Positions 22,030 through 33,395 are shown, numbered from the stretch's first letter. The stretch is DNA of 64,000 nucleotides from Silene conica (GCA_029255685.2 CM055318.2:11661001-11725000), one strand, 5' to 3'. Numbers and translations: made by a program. The notes: generated from the letters alone by a model not told the origin.

Positions 22030-22960
22030 TTTCTTCGGTTTTTCCTAATGTTATGTATGATGTGTTATAATATTATGTGTCATGTGTTATAATATTTTCT
22101 TTGGTTTTCCGAATGTTATGTATCATGTGTTTTCGTTGCTGATCTTTGAATCTTTTTTATAATATTATGTATCAGGTTTATAATATTATGTATCATGTGT
22201 TAAAATATTTTTCTCAGTGTTATATTTTTTAATTTTTAGAGTTACAACATGTAGGTTTACGTGTTACATTTGAAATTGTCAAAGTATAACTACCTAAATT
22301 AGTAAGTGTTATAATCTATGTTGTTTAGTGTTATAATATACATCCTTAAGTGTTATATTTCTCTATATTTAGAGTTATAACAATAGAAGTTTGAAAGGTG
22401 TTGTAATATTATGTTCCAGTGTTATAATATTTTCTAAGTGTTATATTTTTTAATTTTCAGAGTTACAACATGTAGGTTTTTGTGTTATAATATAATATTG
22501 TATATTATATTATCACTTTTTTGACTGTTACATTTGAAATTGTCAAAGTATAACTACCTAAGTTTGCAAGTGTTACAATCTATGTTATGTAGTGTTATAA
22601 TATACATCTTTCAGTGTTATATTTTTTAATATTAAGAGTTATAACAATACAAGTTGAAAGGTGCTGTAATATTAAGTCCCAGTGTTATAATATTTTATCA
22701 GTGTTATATTTTTTAATATTCAGAGTTACAATATGTAGCTTTTAGTGTTATAATATAATATATTATATTACAACTTTTTTGAGAGATACCACTATTGAAG
22801 ATGTAGGTGTTATAATATAAAGTTCAGGTGTTACAATATAATTAATTGACTGTTATATTATAAGTTTTTGCTGTTATAACATACATTTCTCAGTGTTAAT
22901 TTTTTAAATTTTTAATGTTGTAATAATTTGGGTTGCAATTGTTACAAAAAAATTTATCGT
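22030..22960 (+). repeat. Large cluster of AGTGTTATAATAT motifs
   Basis: More than fifteen copies of GTGTTATAATAT, CAGTGTTATATTTT or AGTGTTACAAT lie in the convergent spacer between the XS gene and the ULP-like gene. A longer block around them (TTTTTAATTTTCAGAGTTAC.. to ..GGTGTTGTAATATTA) repeats about four times at near 200-240 bp spacing, so the cluster grew partly by tandem duplication. Confidence 0.8.
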
Positions 22961-22975
22961 GTTCCGGTTAATTTT

Positions 22976-23735
22976 TTAAAAAAAGATGTAAGACAATAAC
23001 AATAACAATAAAAGGGTGTATTTTTTTATACAGTGATGACACAAATTGGGAAAATGTTTGTACATGGGGGTGTACTTCTTTGTTTGTGCATCTAATGCAT
23101 CTCTCTGCACTTTCAAATTCTTCCATATATTTTCTTTACTTTTGTTAAAGCTATCCGTCTTTTCAAACAACGATGCCCTATGTTCATTTATATCCGCCAT
23201 GAGAAGTGTTGCAACCAACTCACCACACAAGTTTCTCTTCGTTATTTTCCTCCCCAGGTCTGATTCATATATCTTACCCTCATAACACAGCATGTGCATC
23301 ATCAGAAAAAAGTCTGACTCCTCATCAAGGTTTTCCGGTGACTGCCAAGGGAAAGGCACATTGATAATGTTCAAAATTTCTGTTGTATCTTCAAGTTTAT
23401 CAGTGTCCATCGTCTTATTCTTCGTTGATAGGAAGTCGTACATTGTTCCACCCTGCATTTGGAAAACAAATTGAGTATTTTGGTATTAGCGCATAACTAT
23501 GGCACCAAAAAATGGTTCAAAAACTAGAAAAACCCAAAAAATACTTTTTCAAGCAAAACATACCACTATATATGCAATCCTGTACGGTTCAGTCTTTTTC
23601 CAGTCTTGATATATCTTGTTATCCAGTACCTCAATTTTGCGTTCTATCTGATTTAGACAGATACAAAAATAATGATTGTTGTAACAAATGGGCATGAAAA
23701 CAATGTCCGCTTTCAAGTTGCACTTGTTCTCGTTG
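22976..23735 (-). pseudogene. C-terminal part of a ULP1-like protein, cut at the palindrome edge
   Basis: Two exons on the minus strand: 23735-23564 and 23452-22976, with a good donor (TAGTG/gtatg) and acceptor (gcag/GG). The first reads ADIVFMPICYNNHYFCICL and then KIEVLDNK, matching the strand with the catalytic His of the Ulp1/C48 cysteine-protease fold (SUMO protease type). The second has the segment where the catalytic Cys is expected, but reads ESDFFLMMHM, with Ser at the Cys position by my alignment. The 5' part is missing: at 23736 the sequence switches abruptly to host CID-gene sequence. The family is known from plant MULEs that carry ULP genes. Activity as a protease is unlikely. 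Confidence 0.65.
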
Positions 23736-23920
23736 CGGCTCTCAAGGATGTCAATAGCAGGGATGATGAGTAGGGAAAAAAGGTTATCTCCAGATTGGTA
23801 TGTGTCCTTTTGGCATGTTTTTTTTCAGAAGGTTTATATTCTTCGTTGGATCAGTGTTCTCCTTTTATTCTATTTTAGGTTTATGCAACTACTATGACTC
23901 TGATATAGTATATTTGCCAT
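23736..23920 (+). pseudogene. CID-gene exon/intron fragment in the left arm
   Basis: Starts at CGGCTCTCAAGGATG and matches the intact gene at about 53250-53435: 62 bp of exon ending AGATTG (23797), then the intron beginning gtatgtg. It carries the same CAG-to-TAG change as the copy in the right arm, so that change came before the arms were duplicated. Confidence 0.9.
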
Positions 23921-23973
23921 TTTTCTGATTTTGGAGTTAACCATATGTACTTATATAATTTGAAGAGGAAACT

Positions 23974-25815
23974 TACAATCAACCTCGCCGAGAGAATGTA
24001 CTCTGTCTCAAAAAAATTACCGTATTTCCTGTTGTCAAGATACTCGACTTGCCTGGTTGCAAAATTGATGCAGACACAGAAATAGTCTCTCAATAACCAT
24101 CGGGATGAAAACCTAACAAAACATTATTTTGGGAAATGCGGTTATATTAGTTGTTACAGTATGTAAACACACGGAAAGGTTGTGTGTTTTCAAAGCAAGT
24201 AACACTACGAGTATGCTTACCATATCAACGTTGAAATTGATTGGATGCAAACAGAAGTTCTTCCTAGAGGTCAAAGACTGGAACACTTGCAGCAGTAGCT
24301 GTCGACGTTGAAGTCCTTCTGCTGCCACTACGGCCGGGAAGTTTTCCTAGTGTTAAAACAAGGATATATGAATCTATTAGTAACACATAGTTATAGTACA
24401 AGCTTTTTTCGTAAAAGTATTTTGCATGTATGTCAAATATTACACTAAGAAATATGCTTTAAAAAATTTTGTTTAGAAACAAAATTATACCATATATGTC
24501 AATCCAAAAAATATTCTGGATGGTGTGGCAGCTGCGTGCGCCATGTATATTAGCTCATTCAACATGAGCGACCAGCATTCTACCATCAGAGATGTTATAT
24601 AAATATCCGGTAACATTGACAACACATCTTCCTTTGATATGAAATGGTAATATCCATAAGTGGCAATTCTTTCACTGCAAACCAATCTATCAGTTAAAAA
24701 AAAAGAACCAAAAAAAAATGCAAAACAGATTTGTTTAAAGGAATATTTTGGAGACAAACTTACACAGGGTCAACATTGTGGTCGTCGAGCAAGAAGTAAT
24801 CAGTAACTTCTTTCCTTAGCCTCAAGATTGGCTTCACTATTTCAAAGTTATTGATCATAAACTCAGATATATATGTGCAGTCTTCGTCTGTAGTGCCACA
24901 GTCCAGAGTACAACCACAGTGTTCAACAAATGCATGAATGCATTGTTGCGGAACTGTAGTGTGCAAGAAGTAGAGGTGTCTGTCACGCTCTTAAACAACA
25001 TTTACAGGCTGCTGTTCACGACCCCCATGTGCATTTTCAATGGCATCGGGGTGTGCTCATTTGGATTATCAGTTTTTTCCTGCTCCTCAGTATGCTTATC
25101 ACCTTCAATAATGTTTTGATCATGGTCATCAATTGCTTTATCAGTTCCACTGATGATTTGATCATGATCAGCACGATTAGCAGCATTATCTTGCACATGG
25201 TCTTCATTGTTTGTCTGAACAGTCTCATCAGCATGTTGTTGTTCAACTTCCTCTGAATTGTTGATGTCATTTATAACATCATTGACAATCAGACTTACTT
25301 CCTCATTTGTCACGTTGAGGGTGTCAGCATTCATTTCCTTGTCACTTTGTCCATCAGCATTGATGTCGTCTATAACATCATCAACAATGACATTTTCTTC
25401 GTCAATTGGGACATTGAGGGTGTCAACATTCGGCTGACTTTTGTCCACTTCATCCAACTCACGCACGTTGGATGTATCAAAATCAACAAAGTCACCATCA
25501 TTACGACACTCTTCATTCTCAGGGTTTTGTTTATTATTATTTCCGAGTTCTTCAGAATATTCTTCAAAGGATGGCAGATTGGATGCCAAATCCCTCAGTT
25601 CCTTTGCTTTCGCAACAACAAAATCATAGTAGTTATGGAAAGTTACATCTTTGAAGAAAGTTTGTGTTGGAGATAAAATAGGGAGTTGGATTAGTTGAAA
25701 TGGAGGCCTCGTTCATGACTTCAATCTTTTGTCTGTACTCCATCCTAGCAACATTTCTTTCATACAATAAGTCGTTGTCTCTTTTCATCGTCAAAAAAAT
25801 GAGGTGAATATCCTG
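23974..25815 (-). pseudogene. ULP-like gene fragment, left arm
   Basis: Minus-strand exon pieces in order: a Glu/Asp/Asn-rich linker (25589-25060) with repeated 'NVDTLNVP'-like and 'VNDVINDIN'-like blocks; an exon with CIHAFVEHCGCTLDC (24966-24760); one with GYYHFISKEDVLSMLPDIY (to about 24490); one with LTSRKNFCLHPINFNVDM; and a catalytic-region exon reading RDYFCVCINF then VEYLDNRKYG. It corresponds to the linker and protease-like half of the ULP protein. A frame break before RDYFCVCINF and others make it non-functional. It diverges clearly from the other ULP end at 22976-23735, so two different ULP copies meet here. Confidence 0.65.
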
Positions 25816-25849
25816 CAGTGAATGAGAGAAAGGCACTAGTAACGCATAT

Positions 25850-26408
25850 ATCATTGGCAAACTCAGGCCCGATACAAAAGAACCTACCAAGATGCCTTTG
25901 ATGGAAGAACCTACATGTTCAAAGCTTCCGATACAAAAGAATCTGAAATTGTGCAGAAGATGTTCATGATGTGTTTGGCTTGTCGAGGGCTGGCCGCGAG
26001 GTAACGCATATATCATTGACAAACTCAGGCCCTTCCCTAGATGATGTACTCAGGGAACAGTGGAGGGAAAAATTTGATGTGCAAGGCACTGATAAAGTTA
26101 TTAGGGTAAATTGGGTATATGAGAGACTAAAGACAACCATAGACAGTGGTGATGAGTTCAAAAAACTATTTGTGTTGTACAGCTTGGCAACTTTCTTAGC
26201 ACCAACGTCAAATCACTCCATTGACGTTAAGTTGGTGAAAAATGTTGAAGATGTCAACGAGATAAGGAGTTACAACTGGTCTAAATATGTTTTTGACAGC
26301 TTGGTAGAGTCTGTAAGAACATATAAAGATAAGAAAACAACATTTGTTCGAGGCTGCACGTTGGTTTTGCTGGTTTTGATGACAGTAATTATTTGTGTTA
26401 TAATATAA
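25850..26408 (+). pseudogene. DUF1985-like N-terminal ULP fragment, left arm
   Basis: The plus-strand frame reads VFGLSRAGREVTHIS, then an Asp-rich run, then FKKLFVLYSLATFLAPTSNH and YNWSKYVFDSLVESV. This layout (hydrophobic helix, NVEDV, YNW...) is like the DUF1985/N-terminal domain of plant transposon ULP proteins. It points toward the palindrome centre, opposite to the protease-like half in the same arm, so the gene has been rearranged as well as duplicated. The frame stops at 26406-26408 inside the spacer. Confidence 0.55.
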
Positions 26409-26451
26409 ATTAGTAATGTTATTTTTATAAACTTCAGTGCAAGTATTCAAT
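26373..26451. other. Unique spacer at the palindrome centre
   Basis: 79 bp of AT-rich sequence between the two arms, with no inverted partner. It contains TGTTATAATAT, the same motif as the clusters at 16 and 22 kb, and TTCAG near its right end. Transcription through it would give a loop of about 80 nt on a 2.6-kb stem. Confidence 0.85.
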
Positions 26452-26985
26452 CAGCAAAACCAACGTGTAGCCTCGAACAAATGTTGTTTTCTTATCTTTA
26501 TATGTTCTTACAGACTCTACCAAGCTGTCAAAAACATACTTAGACCAGTTGTAACTCCTTATCTCGTTGACATCTTCAACATTTTTCACTAACTTAACGT
26601 CAATGGAGTGATTTGACGTTGGTGCTAAGAAAGTTGCCAAGCTGTACAACACAAATAGTTTTTTGAACTCATCACCACTGTCTGTGGTTGTCTTTAGTCT
26701 CTCATATACCCAATTTACCCTAATAACTTTATCAGTGCCTTGCACATCAAATTTTTCCCTCCACTGTTCCCTGAGTACATCATCTAGGGAAGGGCCTGAG
26801 TTTGTCAATGATATATGCGTTACCTCACGGCCAACTCTCGACAAGCCAAACACATCATGAACATCTTCTGCACAATTTCAGATTCTTTTGTATCGGAAGC
26901 TTTAAACATGGAGGTTCTTCCATCAAAGGCATCTTGGTAGGTTCTTTTGTATCGGGCCTGAGTTTGCCAATGATATATGCGTTAC
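26452..26985 (-). pseudogene. DUF1985-like N-terminal ULP fragment, right arm
   Basis: Mirror of 25850-26372, with the frame continuing to LVLLIEYLH before a stop at 26434-26436. A few amino acids differ from the left copy (V for A in SRxGRE, T for I before DSGDE, Y for C in RGxTL). Confidence 0.55.
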
Positions 26986-27011
26986 CAGTGCATTTCTCTC
27001 ATTCACTGCAG

Positions 27012-28848
27012 GATATTCACCTCATTTTTTTGACGATGAAAAGAGACAACGACTTATTGTATGAAAGAAATGTTGCTAGGATGAAGGAGTACAGACAAAA
27101 GATTGAAGTGAACGAGGCCTCCACTTCAACTAATCCAACTCCCTATTTTATCTCCAACACAAACTTTCTTCAGAGATGTAACTTTCCATAACTACTGTGA
27201 TTTTGTTGTTGCGAAAGCAAAGGAACTGAGGGATTTGGCATCCAATCTGCCATCCTTTGAAGAATATTCTGAAGAACTCGGAAATAATAATAAACAAAAC
27301 TCTGAGAATGAAGAGTGTCGTAATGATGGTGACTTTGTTGATTTTGATACATCCAACGTGCGTGAGTTGGATGAAGTGGACAAAAGTCAGCCGAATGTTG
27401 ACACCCTCAATGTCCCAATTGACGAAGAAAATGTCATTGTTGATGATGTTATAGAGGACATCAATGCTGATGGACAAAGTGACAAGGAAATGAATGCTGA
27501 CACCCTCAACGTGACAAATGAGGAAGTAAGTCTGATTGTCAATGATGTTATAAATGACATCAACAATTCAGAGGAAGTTGAACAACAACATGCTGATGAG
27601 ACTGTTCAGACAAACAATGAAGACCATGTGCAAGATAATGCTGCTAATCGTGCTGATCATGATCAAATCATCAGTGGAACTGATAAAGCAATTGATGACC
27701 ATGATCAAAACATTATTGAAGGTGATAAGCATACTGAGGAGCAGGAAAAAACTGATAATCCAAATGAGCACACCGATGCCATTGAAAATGCACATGGAGG
27801 TCGTGAACAACAGCCTGTAAATGTTGTTTAAGAGCGTGACAGACACCTCTACTTCTTGCACACTACAGTTCCGCAACAATGCATTCATGCATTTGTTGAA
27901 CACTGTGGTTGTACTCTGGACTGTGGCACTACAGACGAAGACTGCACATATATATCTGAGTTTATGATCAATAACTTTGAAATAGTGAAGCCAATCTTGA
28001 GGCTAAGGAAAGAAGTTACTGATTACTTCTTGCTCGACGACCACAATGTTGACCCTGTGTAAGTTTGTCTCCAAAATATTCCTTTAAACAAATCTGTTTT
28101 GCATTTTTTTTTGGTTCTTTTTTTTTAACTGATAGATTGGTTTGCAGTGAAAGAATTGCCACTTATGGATATTACCATTTCATATCAAAGGAAGATGTGT
28201 TGTCAATGTTACCGGATATTTATATAACATCTCTGATGGTAGAATGCTGGTCGCTCATGTTGAATGAGCTAATATACATGGCGCACGCAGCTGCCACACC
28301 ATCCAGAATATTTTTTGGATTGACATATATGGTATAATTTTGTTTCTAAACAAAATTTTTTAAAGCATATTTCTTAGTGTAATATTTGACATACATGCAA
28401 AATACTTTTACGAAAAAAGCTTGTACTATAACTATGTGTTACTAATAGATTCATATATCCTTGTTTTAACACTAGGAAAACTTCCCGGCCGTAGTGGCAG
28501 CAGAAGGACTTCAACGTCGACAGCTACTGCTGCAAGTGTTCCAGTCTTTGACCTCTAGGAAGAACTTCTGTTTGCATCCAATCAATTTCAACGTTGATAT
28601 GGTAAGCATACTCGTAGTGTTACTTGCTTTGAAAACACACAACCTTTCCGTGTGTTTACATACTGTAACAACTAATATAACCGCATTTCCCAAAATAATG
28701 TTTTGTTAGGTTTTCATCCCGATGGTTATTGAGAGACTATTTCTGTGTCTGCATCAATTTTGCAACCAGGCAAGTCGAGTATCTTGACAACAGGAAATAC
28801 GGTAATTTTTTTGAGACAGAGTACATTCTCTCGGCGAGGTTGATTGTA
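27012..28848 (+). pseudogene. ULP-like gene fragment, right arm
   Basis: Mirror of the left-arm fragment. An acceptor (ctgcag/GATATTC) at 27012 opens a segment reading MKRDNDLLYERNVARMKEYR. The acidic linker follows (27235-27831), then exons at about 27835-28062, 28148-28333, 28477-28602 and 28711-28848. The frame is broken near 27180 and just before RDYFCVCINF at about 28733, where a GA appears to be missing. No complete protein can be made. Confidence 0.65.
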
Positions 28849-28902
28849 AGTTTCCTCTTCAAATTATATAAGTACATATGGTTAACTCCAAAATCAGAAA
28901 AA

Positions 28903-31156
28903 TGGCAAATATACTATATCAGAGTCATAGTAGTTGCATAAACCTAAAATAGAATAAAAGGAGAACACTGATCCAACGAAGAATATAAACCTTCTGAAAA
29001 AAAACATGCCAAAAGGACACATACCAATCTGGAGATAACCTTTTTTCCCTACTCATCATCCCTGCTATTGACATCCTTGAGAGCCGAAGGAAGAACCTTC
29101 CAGAACTCAGTAACAAACTCATTCCCTTTACGTTTACTATTCTGCAGAATATCATTGGCAAGATATAAAAGGGGGACTTTCTGGACCATTGATGAGCTGT
29201 GGAACTGTTTGCTCCATGTTGCTACAACAACCTCTGCCTTGCTCCGATGAAATATACACCAATTTGACAATGCTATGTAAAGAATCAAGGAAAATTTCAT
29301 CGTAAAGCCACGCATATATAATAGGCATTAGTCAACTAGTCATTGTACCGCATACAATCTTTCACCATTTGTAAGATGTCCCATTCACTTTTATTTTGTC
29401 CAACTCATGATACCAGCTTCTGAGCATGACAAGTCTCATCTAAGCTTAGGTAATTAGGTCTACTGTGAAAATGCAAAAACAGCATAATTTTTCAGACAGG
29501 CGCAAGGCTTTGGCGTGCTCACACATACAAATATACAATCATATTCCGAGAGCATATGCAGTTGATATAGTAGATTACTTCGATGGAATAGGTAGACAGA
29601 TTTAGAAATATAAGAAATTCCTGTGATAGAATCGCCAAGTAAAAAGCATGTGATGTGTCCACAAAATGCAGCCTCTCACAAATTTAACCACACATCAATA
29701 CCTGCAGCAACCTTGTCAATGACCAACCACAAAAAGACTAAAACACATCATTACAAAACTACAAAGCATGGGCTGCAATTCAATATGTACATCTACGACA
29801 TCCCCATACTGTATTACCCGTATTAGATTTCAGGAATGCTACCATAACCACAACTGATATTTCCTACCATTTCTGGTGCATTATTAAAATCTCATTTCAT
29901 CAGCCAAAAGGTTTCATCTCAGAATTCCGTTATTATCAGGTCCCCAACACCGTCATTTTTGTTCACAACAAGGCGGTGACTCGCTGAGAGCAAACTAAAG
30001 CTTTCAAATACCGCCATCTATTTTGTCGATGGCATTCTTACCAGGACAATTCTATGAGGATACGTTTTAGGTTCTATGCTATGATAACAATGTGTTCCTG
30101 TGGTTGCAAACTTGCATCAAATGTGCAAAAAAGTTCTCTAATGATTATGAATCTCATCAATCAACAAACACAAAAAACATTGCTACAACAGCAACTAACA
30201 GTAGAAACCCGCTAAACTAAACATCATAAAAACACTACGATCATCCTAAATACAACTAACATAACAAATCAAGCATACACACCTCTAAAACAATCAAACT
30301 CACTAAAAATTGAGAAAACATATGGTTGTGCCCTAGTGACTTGGTACCATCTAACTATAACAGTAAGTCTTCTGAGAACGGTTTTACAATATGAAACCAC
30401 GATATATAGAGGTCAGACCAATAATACAACACATATACTTGCTTAAAACCGCGTTTCTGTAATAATACAATCTCCAACAAACAGGCAAGATACCTACCTA
30501 CATGGGCTACATCATTGCAGTCATTACAGCAAAACAAACAAAAAATCATTATTTACAAACAAATTAACAAACAATTAAGTAAAAAAAGGATACTTTCAAT
30601 ACACTGTTGAGTGCCATTGAGTTTGGCTAGCTTATCAGCCAAAATTTGTTCACTGAATACACTATTCATCGCCTTTTTACCGCAATCTTAACCTCGGTAA
30701 CTTATCAAGAACTTTCAAACACAAATCCCTTGTATTCAATTCATCAAATAATCAAAACCTAGACCTAATAAAATACATCGATTTGAAATCACTGACAAGA
30801 ATTTCAAAATTCACCCAAAAATGAAATTATTTACTTCACATGAGTTGATTAGCACTCCATAGTTGCAGGAAAAAAGCGGTAAAATTGAAGAATTGAAAAT
30901 AAATTAGTAAAAAAAATACTTGTAATAATTTACGAAGGAAACAAAGGAAAATAAATGAATTAAAGAATGTGAGGAAGTTGAGTTGTGATTGAAGAAGAAT
31001 TGAGAAGTGACAAAGGGGAGATTAAATTAGGGTTTAAGAGTGATTGAAGTTGAATGAATAAAAGATGAGAGTTTTCTTTAAAGAGATGTATTGAGTAGAT
31101 CGAGGAACAAAAGAGGAGAAGGAAGATACTAATTAGCGTTCCAGTTTTAAATAAGC
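28903..31156 (-). pseudogene. Inverted partial copy of the CID-domain gene
   Basis: Matches the 5' part of the gene at 50970-53435 in reverse orientation: upstream and leader sequence, exon 1 (30669-30594, intact, MNSVFSEQILADKLAK), intron 1 with about 200 bp deleted near 30045, exon 2 (29272-29025) and the start of intron 2. Splice signals are kept. In exon 2, CAG has become TAG (29051-29049) and one His codon has become AAT, so translation would stop inside the CID domain. Exons 3-7 are absent. The copy and the real gene are head-to-head with nearly 20 kb between them. Its outer part (28903-29086) lies in the palindrome arm. Confidence 0.9.
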
Positions 31157-31935
31157 GTAATTTATTTTCGCAGTACGTTTTTTACTAAATCACGCACACC
31201 CTTTTACTAAATCTCACACATTTTACCATTAATATTCCATAACTACCCTTATTATAATAAAAATCCTGAAATGGGTTCTCTCTTATCTCTCTCACAAACC
31301 TAACTAATTCATTAACAAGTCGATAATTACGGATCATAATTCGCATATAGCATATGTAATATCCGTTTATCAACAATTTTATCAATACCGTCTTTAAATT
31401 AATTTAATTACAGTTTTATTTTAAAAAAGGGGTTTTTACCATTAGGACTAATTTGATCAAACAATCTGCCGAATGATCGATCAGATACTCATTAATTATT
31501 ATGTAGTTTAAATTGAAATGACAGACCATTTTGATCATCGAAGTATTAGCAATTCTTATTTTTTTTATTGAAGCAAATATTTGTCAAAGGAATTGGCAGA
31601 CACATGGTGTTACGGTCATTGATTCAATTGAATTTTTTTCCAGTTACCACTTACCAATGTATTTGCCAGATTGCTGCAAATATTCCTTGCCATCGACTAG
31701 CATCGCCTGAATACGAGGTTTGTCTGTTGGCACAAAGTTCATTTGTTCAACCGACGTACATGGTGGTTGGCGTTGGGAGGTGTGGACGAAGCAGGGAGAG
31801 GGAAGGGACGTAGGAGGTTAGAGAATGGGATATTTATGTTTTAGGTTTTTCTTTTTTCTCTCTCTCGATAGGTGTGTGAAAATGAGAGGGGTATTTTCGA
31901 AATAGGGAGTACAAATGTGCGGGATTTAAGTAAAA
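31157..31935. mobile_element. Non-autonomous element with 'ACTAAATCNCGCAC' ends
   Basis: The left side reads TTTTTACTAAATCACGCAC and the right side GTGCGGGATTTAAGTAAAA, an imperfect inverted pair. The interior resembles the element at 50116-50861 (a 'cccctctcat'/'atgagagggg' word beside Ag-rich sequence). A further GTGCGGGATTTAGCACATCCC follows the Helitron at 47151, so the Helitron inserted at the right edge of this element or between two copies. The open frame 31568-31813 has no recognisable product. Confidence 0.45.
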
Positions 31936-33395
31936 CTAGTTTTAAACCCGTGCAAAATGCACGGGTATATTTTTAGAAAAAATGTGATGGATAATTAATA
32001 TTACCGAATAGTGTCAATAATACGTGAATATTTTGCATTCAATTTCTATTATATTGATAATACGTTAAATTGCACGGGTTGTTTTCAAATCGTATAATTC
32101 TAAATATGTATCATTAGAACTAAATTATAAATGTTCATAAATTTTGTTTTATATCTAGCGTCTATACACATTTTTATCAAAATTTAATTTTGTTTTATAT
32201 CTAACGTCTATATAGTCTTGTTTGTGACTTGATTTCGCAAGATATTTCAATTGATGATATATTTTGGACCAACATTTTAGTCAAAATGGTGTGTAGGATA
32301 TATTTTGGACCAACATTTTAGTCTTTTTATAAGTATATATTTTGTTTTGCGGTTTAGTTTTAACCGTTTTGTTGATGACTTGATTTTCGCAAAATTAAAA
32401 TTTAAATATATGCTTAAAACTAAACCATTATTGGGTATATATAAAATGGTTATACTGTATTATATTTATTATTTTAATTTTGATGATTAATAGAATACGG
32501 TTTATATATTTTGGACCAACATTTTAGTTTTTTAAGTATATATTTTATTTTAATGTTTAGTTTTAACCGTTTTGTTTATGACTTGAATTTCGCAAAATTA
32601 AAATATATGCTTAAAACTAAACCATTATTAGGTACTATTGGATATATATAAAACGGTTGTACTGTATTATATAAAATATTTTTTTGCCGTAAATTGTTTA
32701 TAATCGTAATGGTTATTCTAAGTATTTAAATTGTTATCTAATCGTTTTAGACGGGCCATACATATTCGATTATCTAATATTTAATTTTATGTTATACAAA
32801 TTTACCGTTTTTCGTAGAAATTCATTATTTATATAAAAATTCATGATTTATATAAAAATGTTACTAATATTTCTGAAACTACGATATTAGGCATCCCCTA
32901 TCTATAAAAGGAAGCTTTTTTAGAGGATTCTGATTGGCTGAAACTTATTTATTTATTTATTTTTTTTTAACATAAAAAGCAACCCACATTTTCAGCCTGA
33001 ATTAATTACTCTCTCTCTTCAGGAAGGATTTTTTTTTTTAAACCTGAATTTTGATTGGCTGGATTTTTGGATTTTTTTTTTTTTTAACACATTAAGCAAC
33101 CCCACGTTTTTCTATGAATTAATTACTCTCTCTCCTCAGGAATGTCATTTAAAGTCTCTAAGTCTCTAATTATAATGTATAAAATGTATACTTATTTTAG
33201 GATATAAAATTATATACTTAAAAATTACAAATTATAAATTACAAATAATTACATGTCAATCAAACATTCTAATTACAACTAAACAATTCAAGTTCAATTA
33301 ATAAAATGTAATCTCTAAGATCGATACTATATCCTTAATCGTCGAGATAATATTAAAACATTCGTTGCCTTTGTACCTGCATCAAATACACACAA

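Larger units (their letters stand above)
23736..26372 (+). repeat. Left arm of a 2.64-kb palindrome
   Basis: The left arm is the reverse complement of 26452-29086 over its whole length with only scattered substitutions and small indels. Positions pair with a constant sum (23736 with 29086, 26372 with 26452). From the outer edge inward it holds 62 bp of host CID-gene exon, about 120 bp of its intron, ULP-like exons pointing outward, and a DUF1985-like exon pointing inward. Confidence 0.95.
26452..29086 (-). repeat. Right arm of the palindrome
   Basis: Reverse complement of 23736-26372. Differences are few (for example AGG GCT versus AGA GTT in the DUF1985 frame, and a 2-bp indel near 27770), which shows the arms have diverged slightly and are not simply one read folded back. 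The outer end lies inside a CID-gene exon copy and continues into the rest of that copy. Confidence 0.95.

Noticed and set aside
23736..29086. Palindrome as a pure assembly artefact (fold-back read)
   Set aside because: The arms differ by several substitutions and small indels, have a unique spacer and join different sequences at their outer ends. Still worth checking with raw reads.
14271..31156. One complete MULE with terminal repeats over the whole region
   Set aside because: I could not find a matching pair of terminal inverted repeats or a 9-bp duplication, so the four genes are described as a MULE-like cluster only.
31568..31813. 81-residue plus-strand frame
   Set aside because: Inside a non-autonomous element, no recognisable domain, ordinary length for chance in this region.
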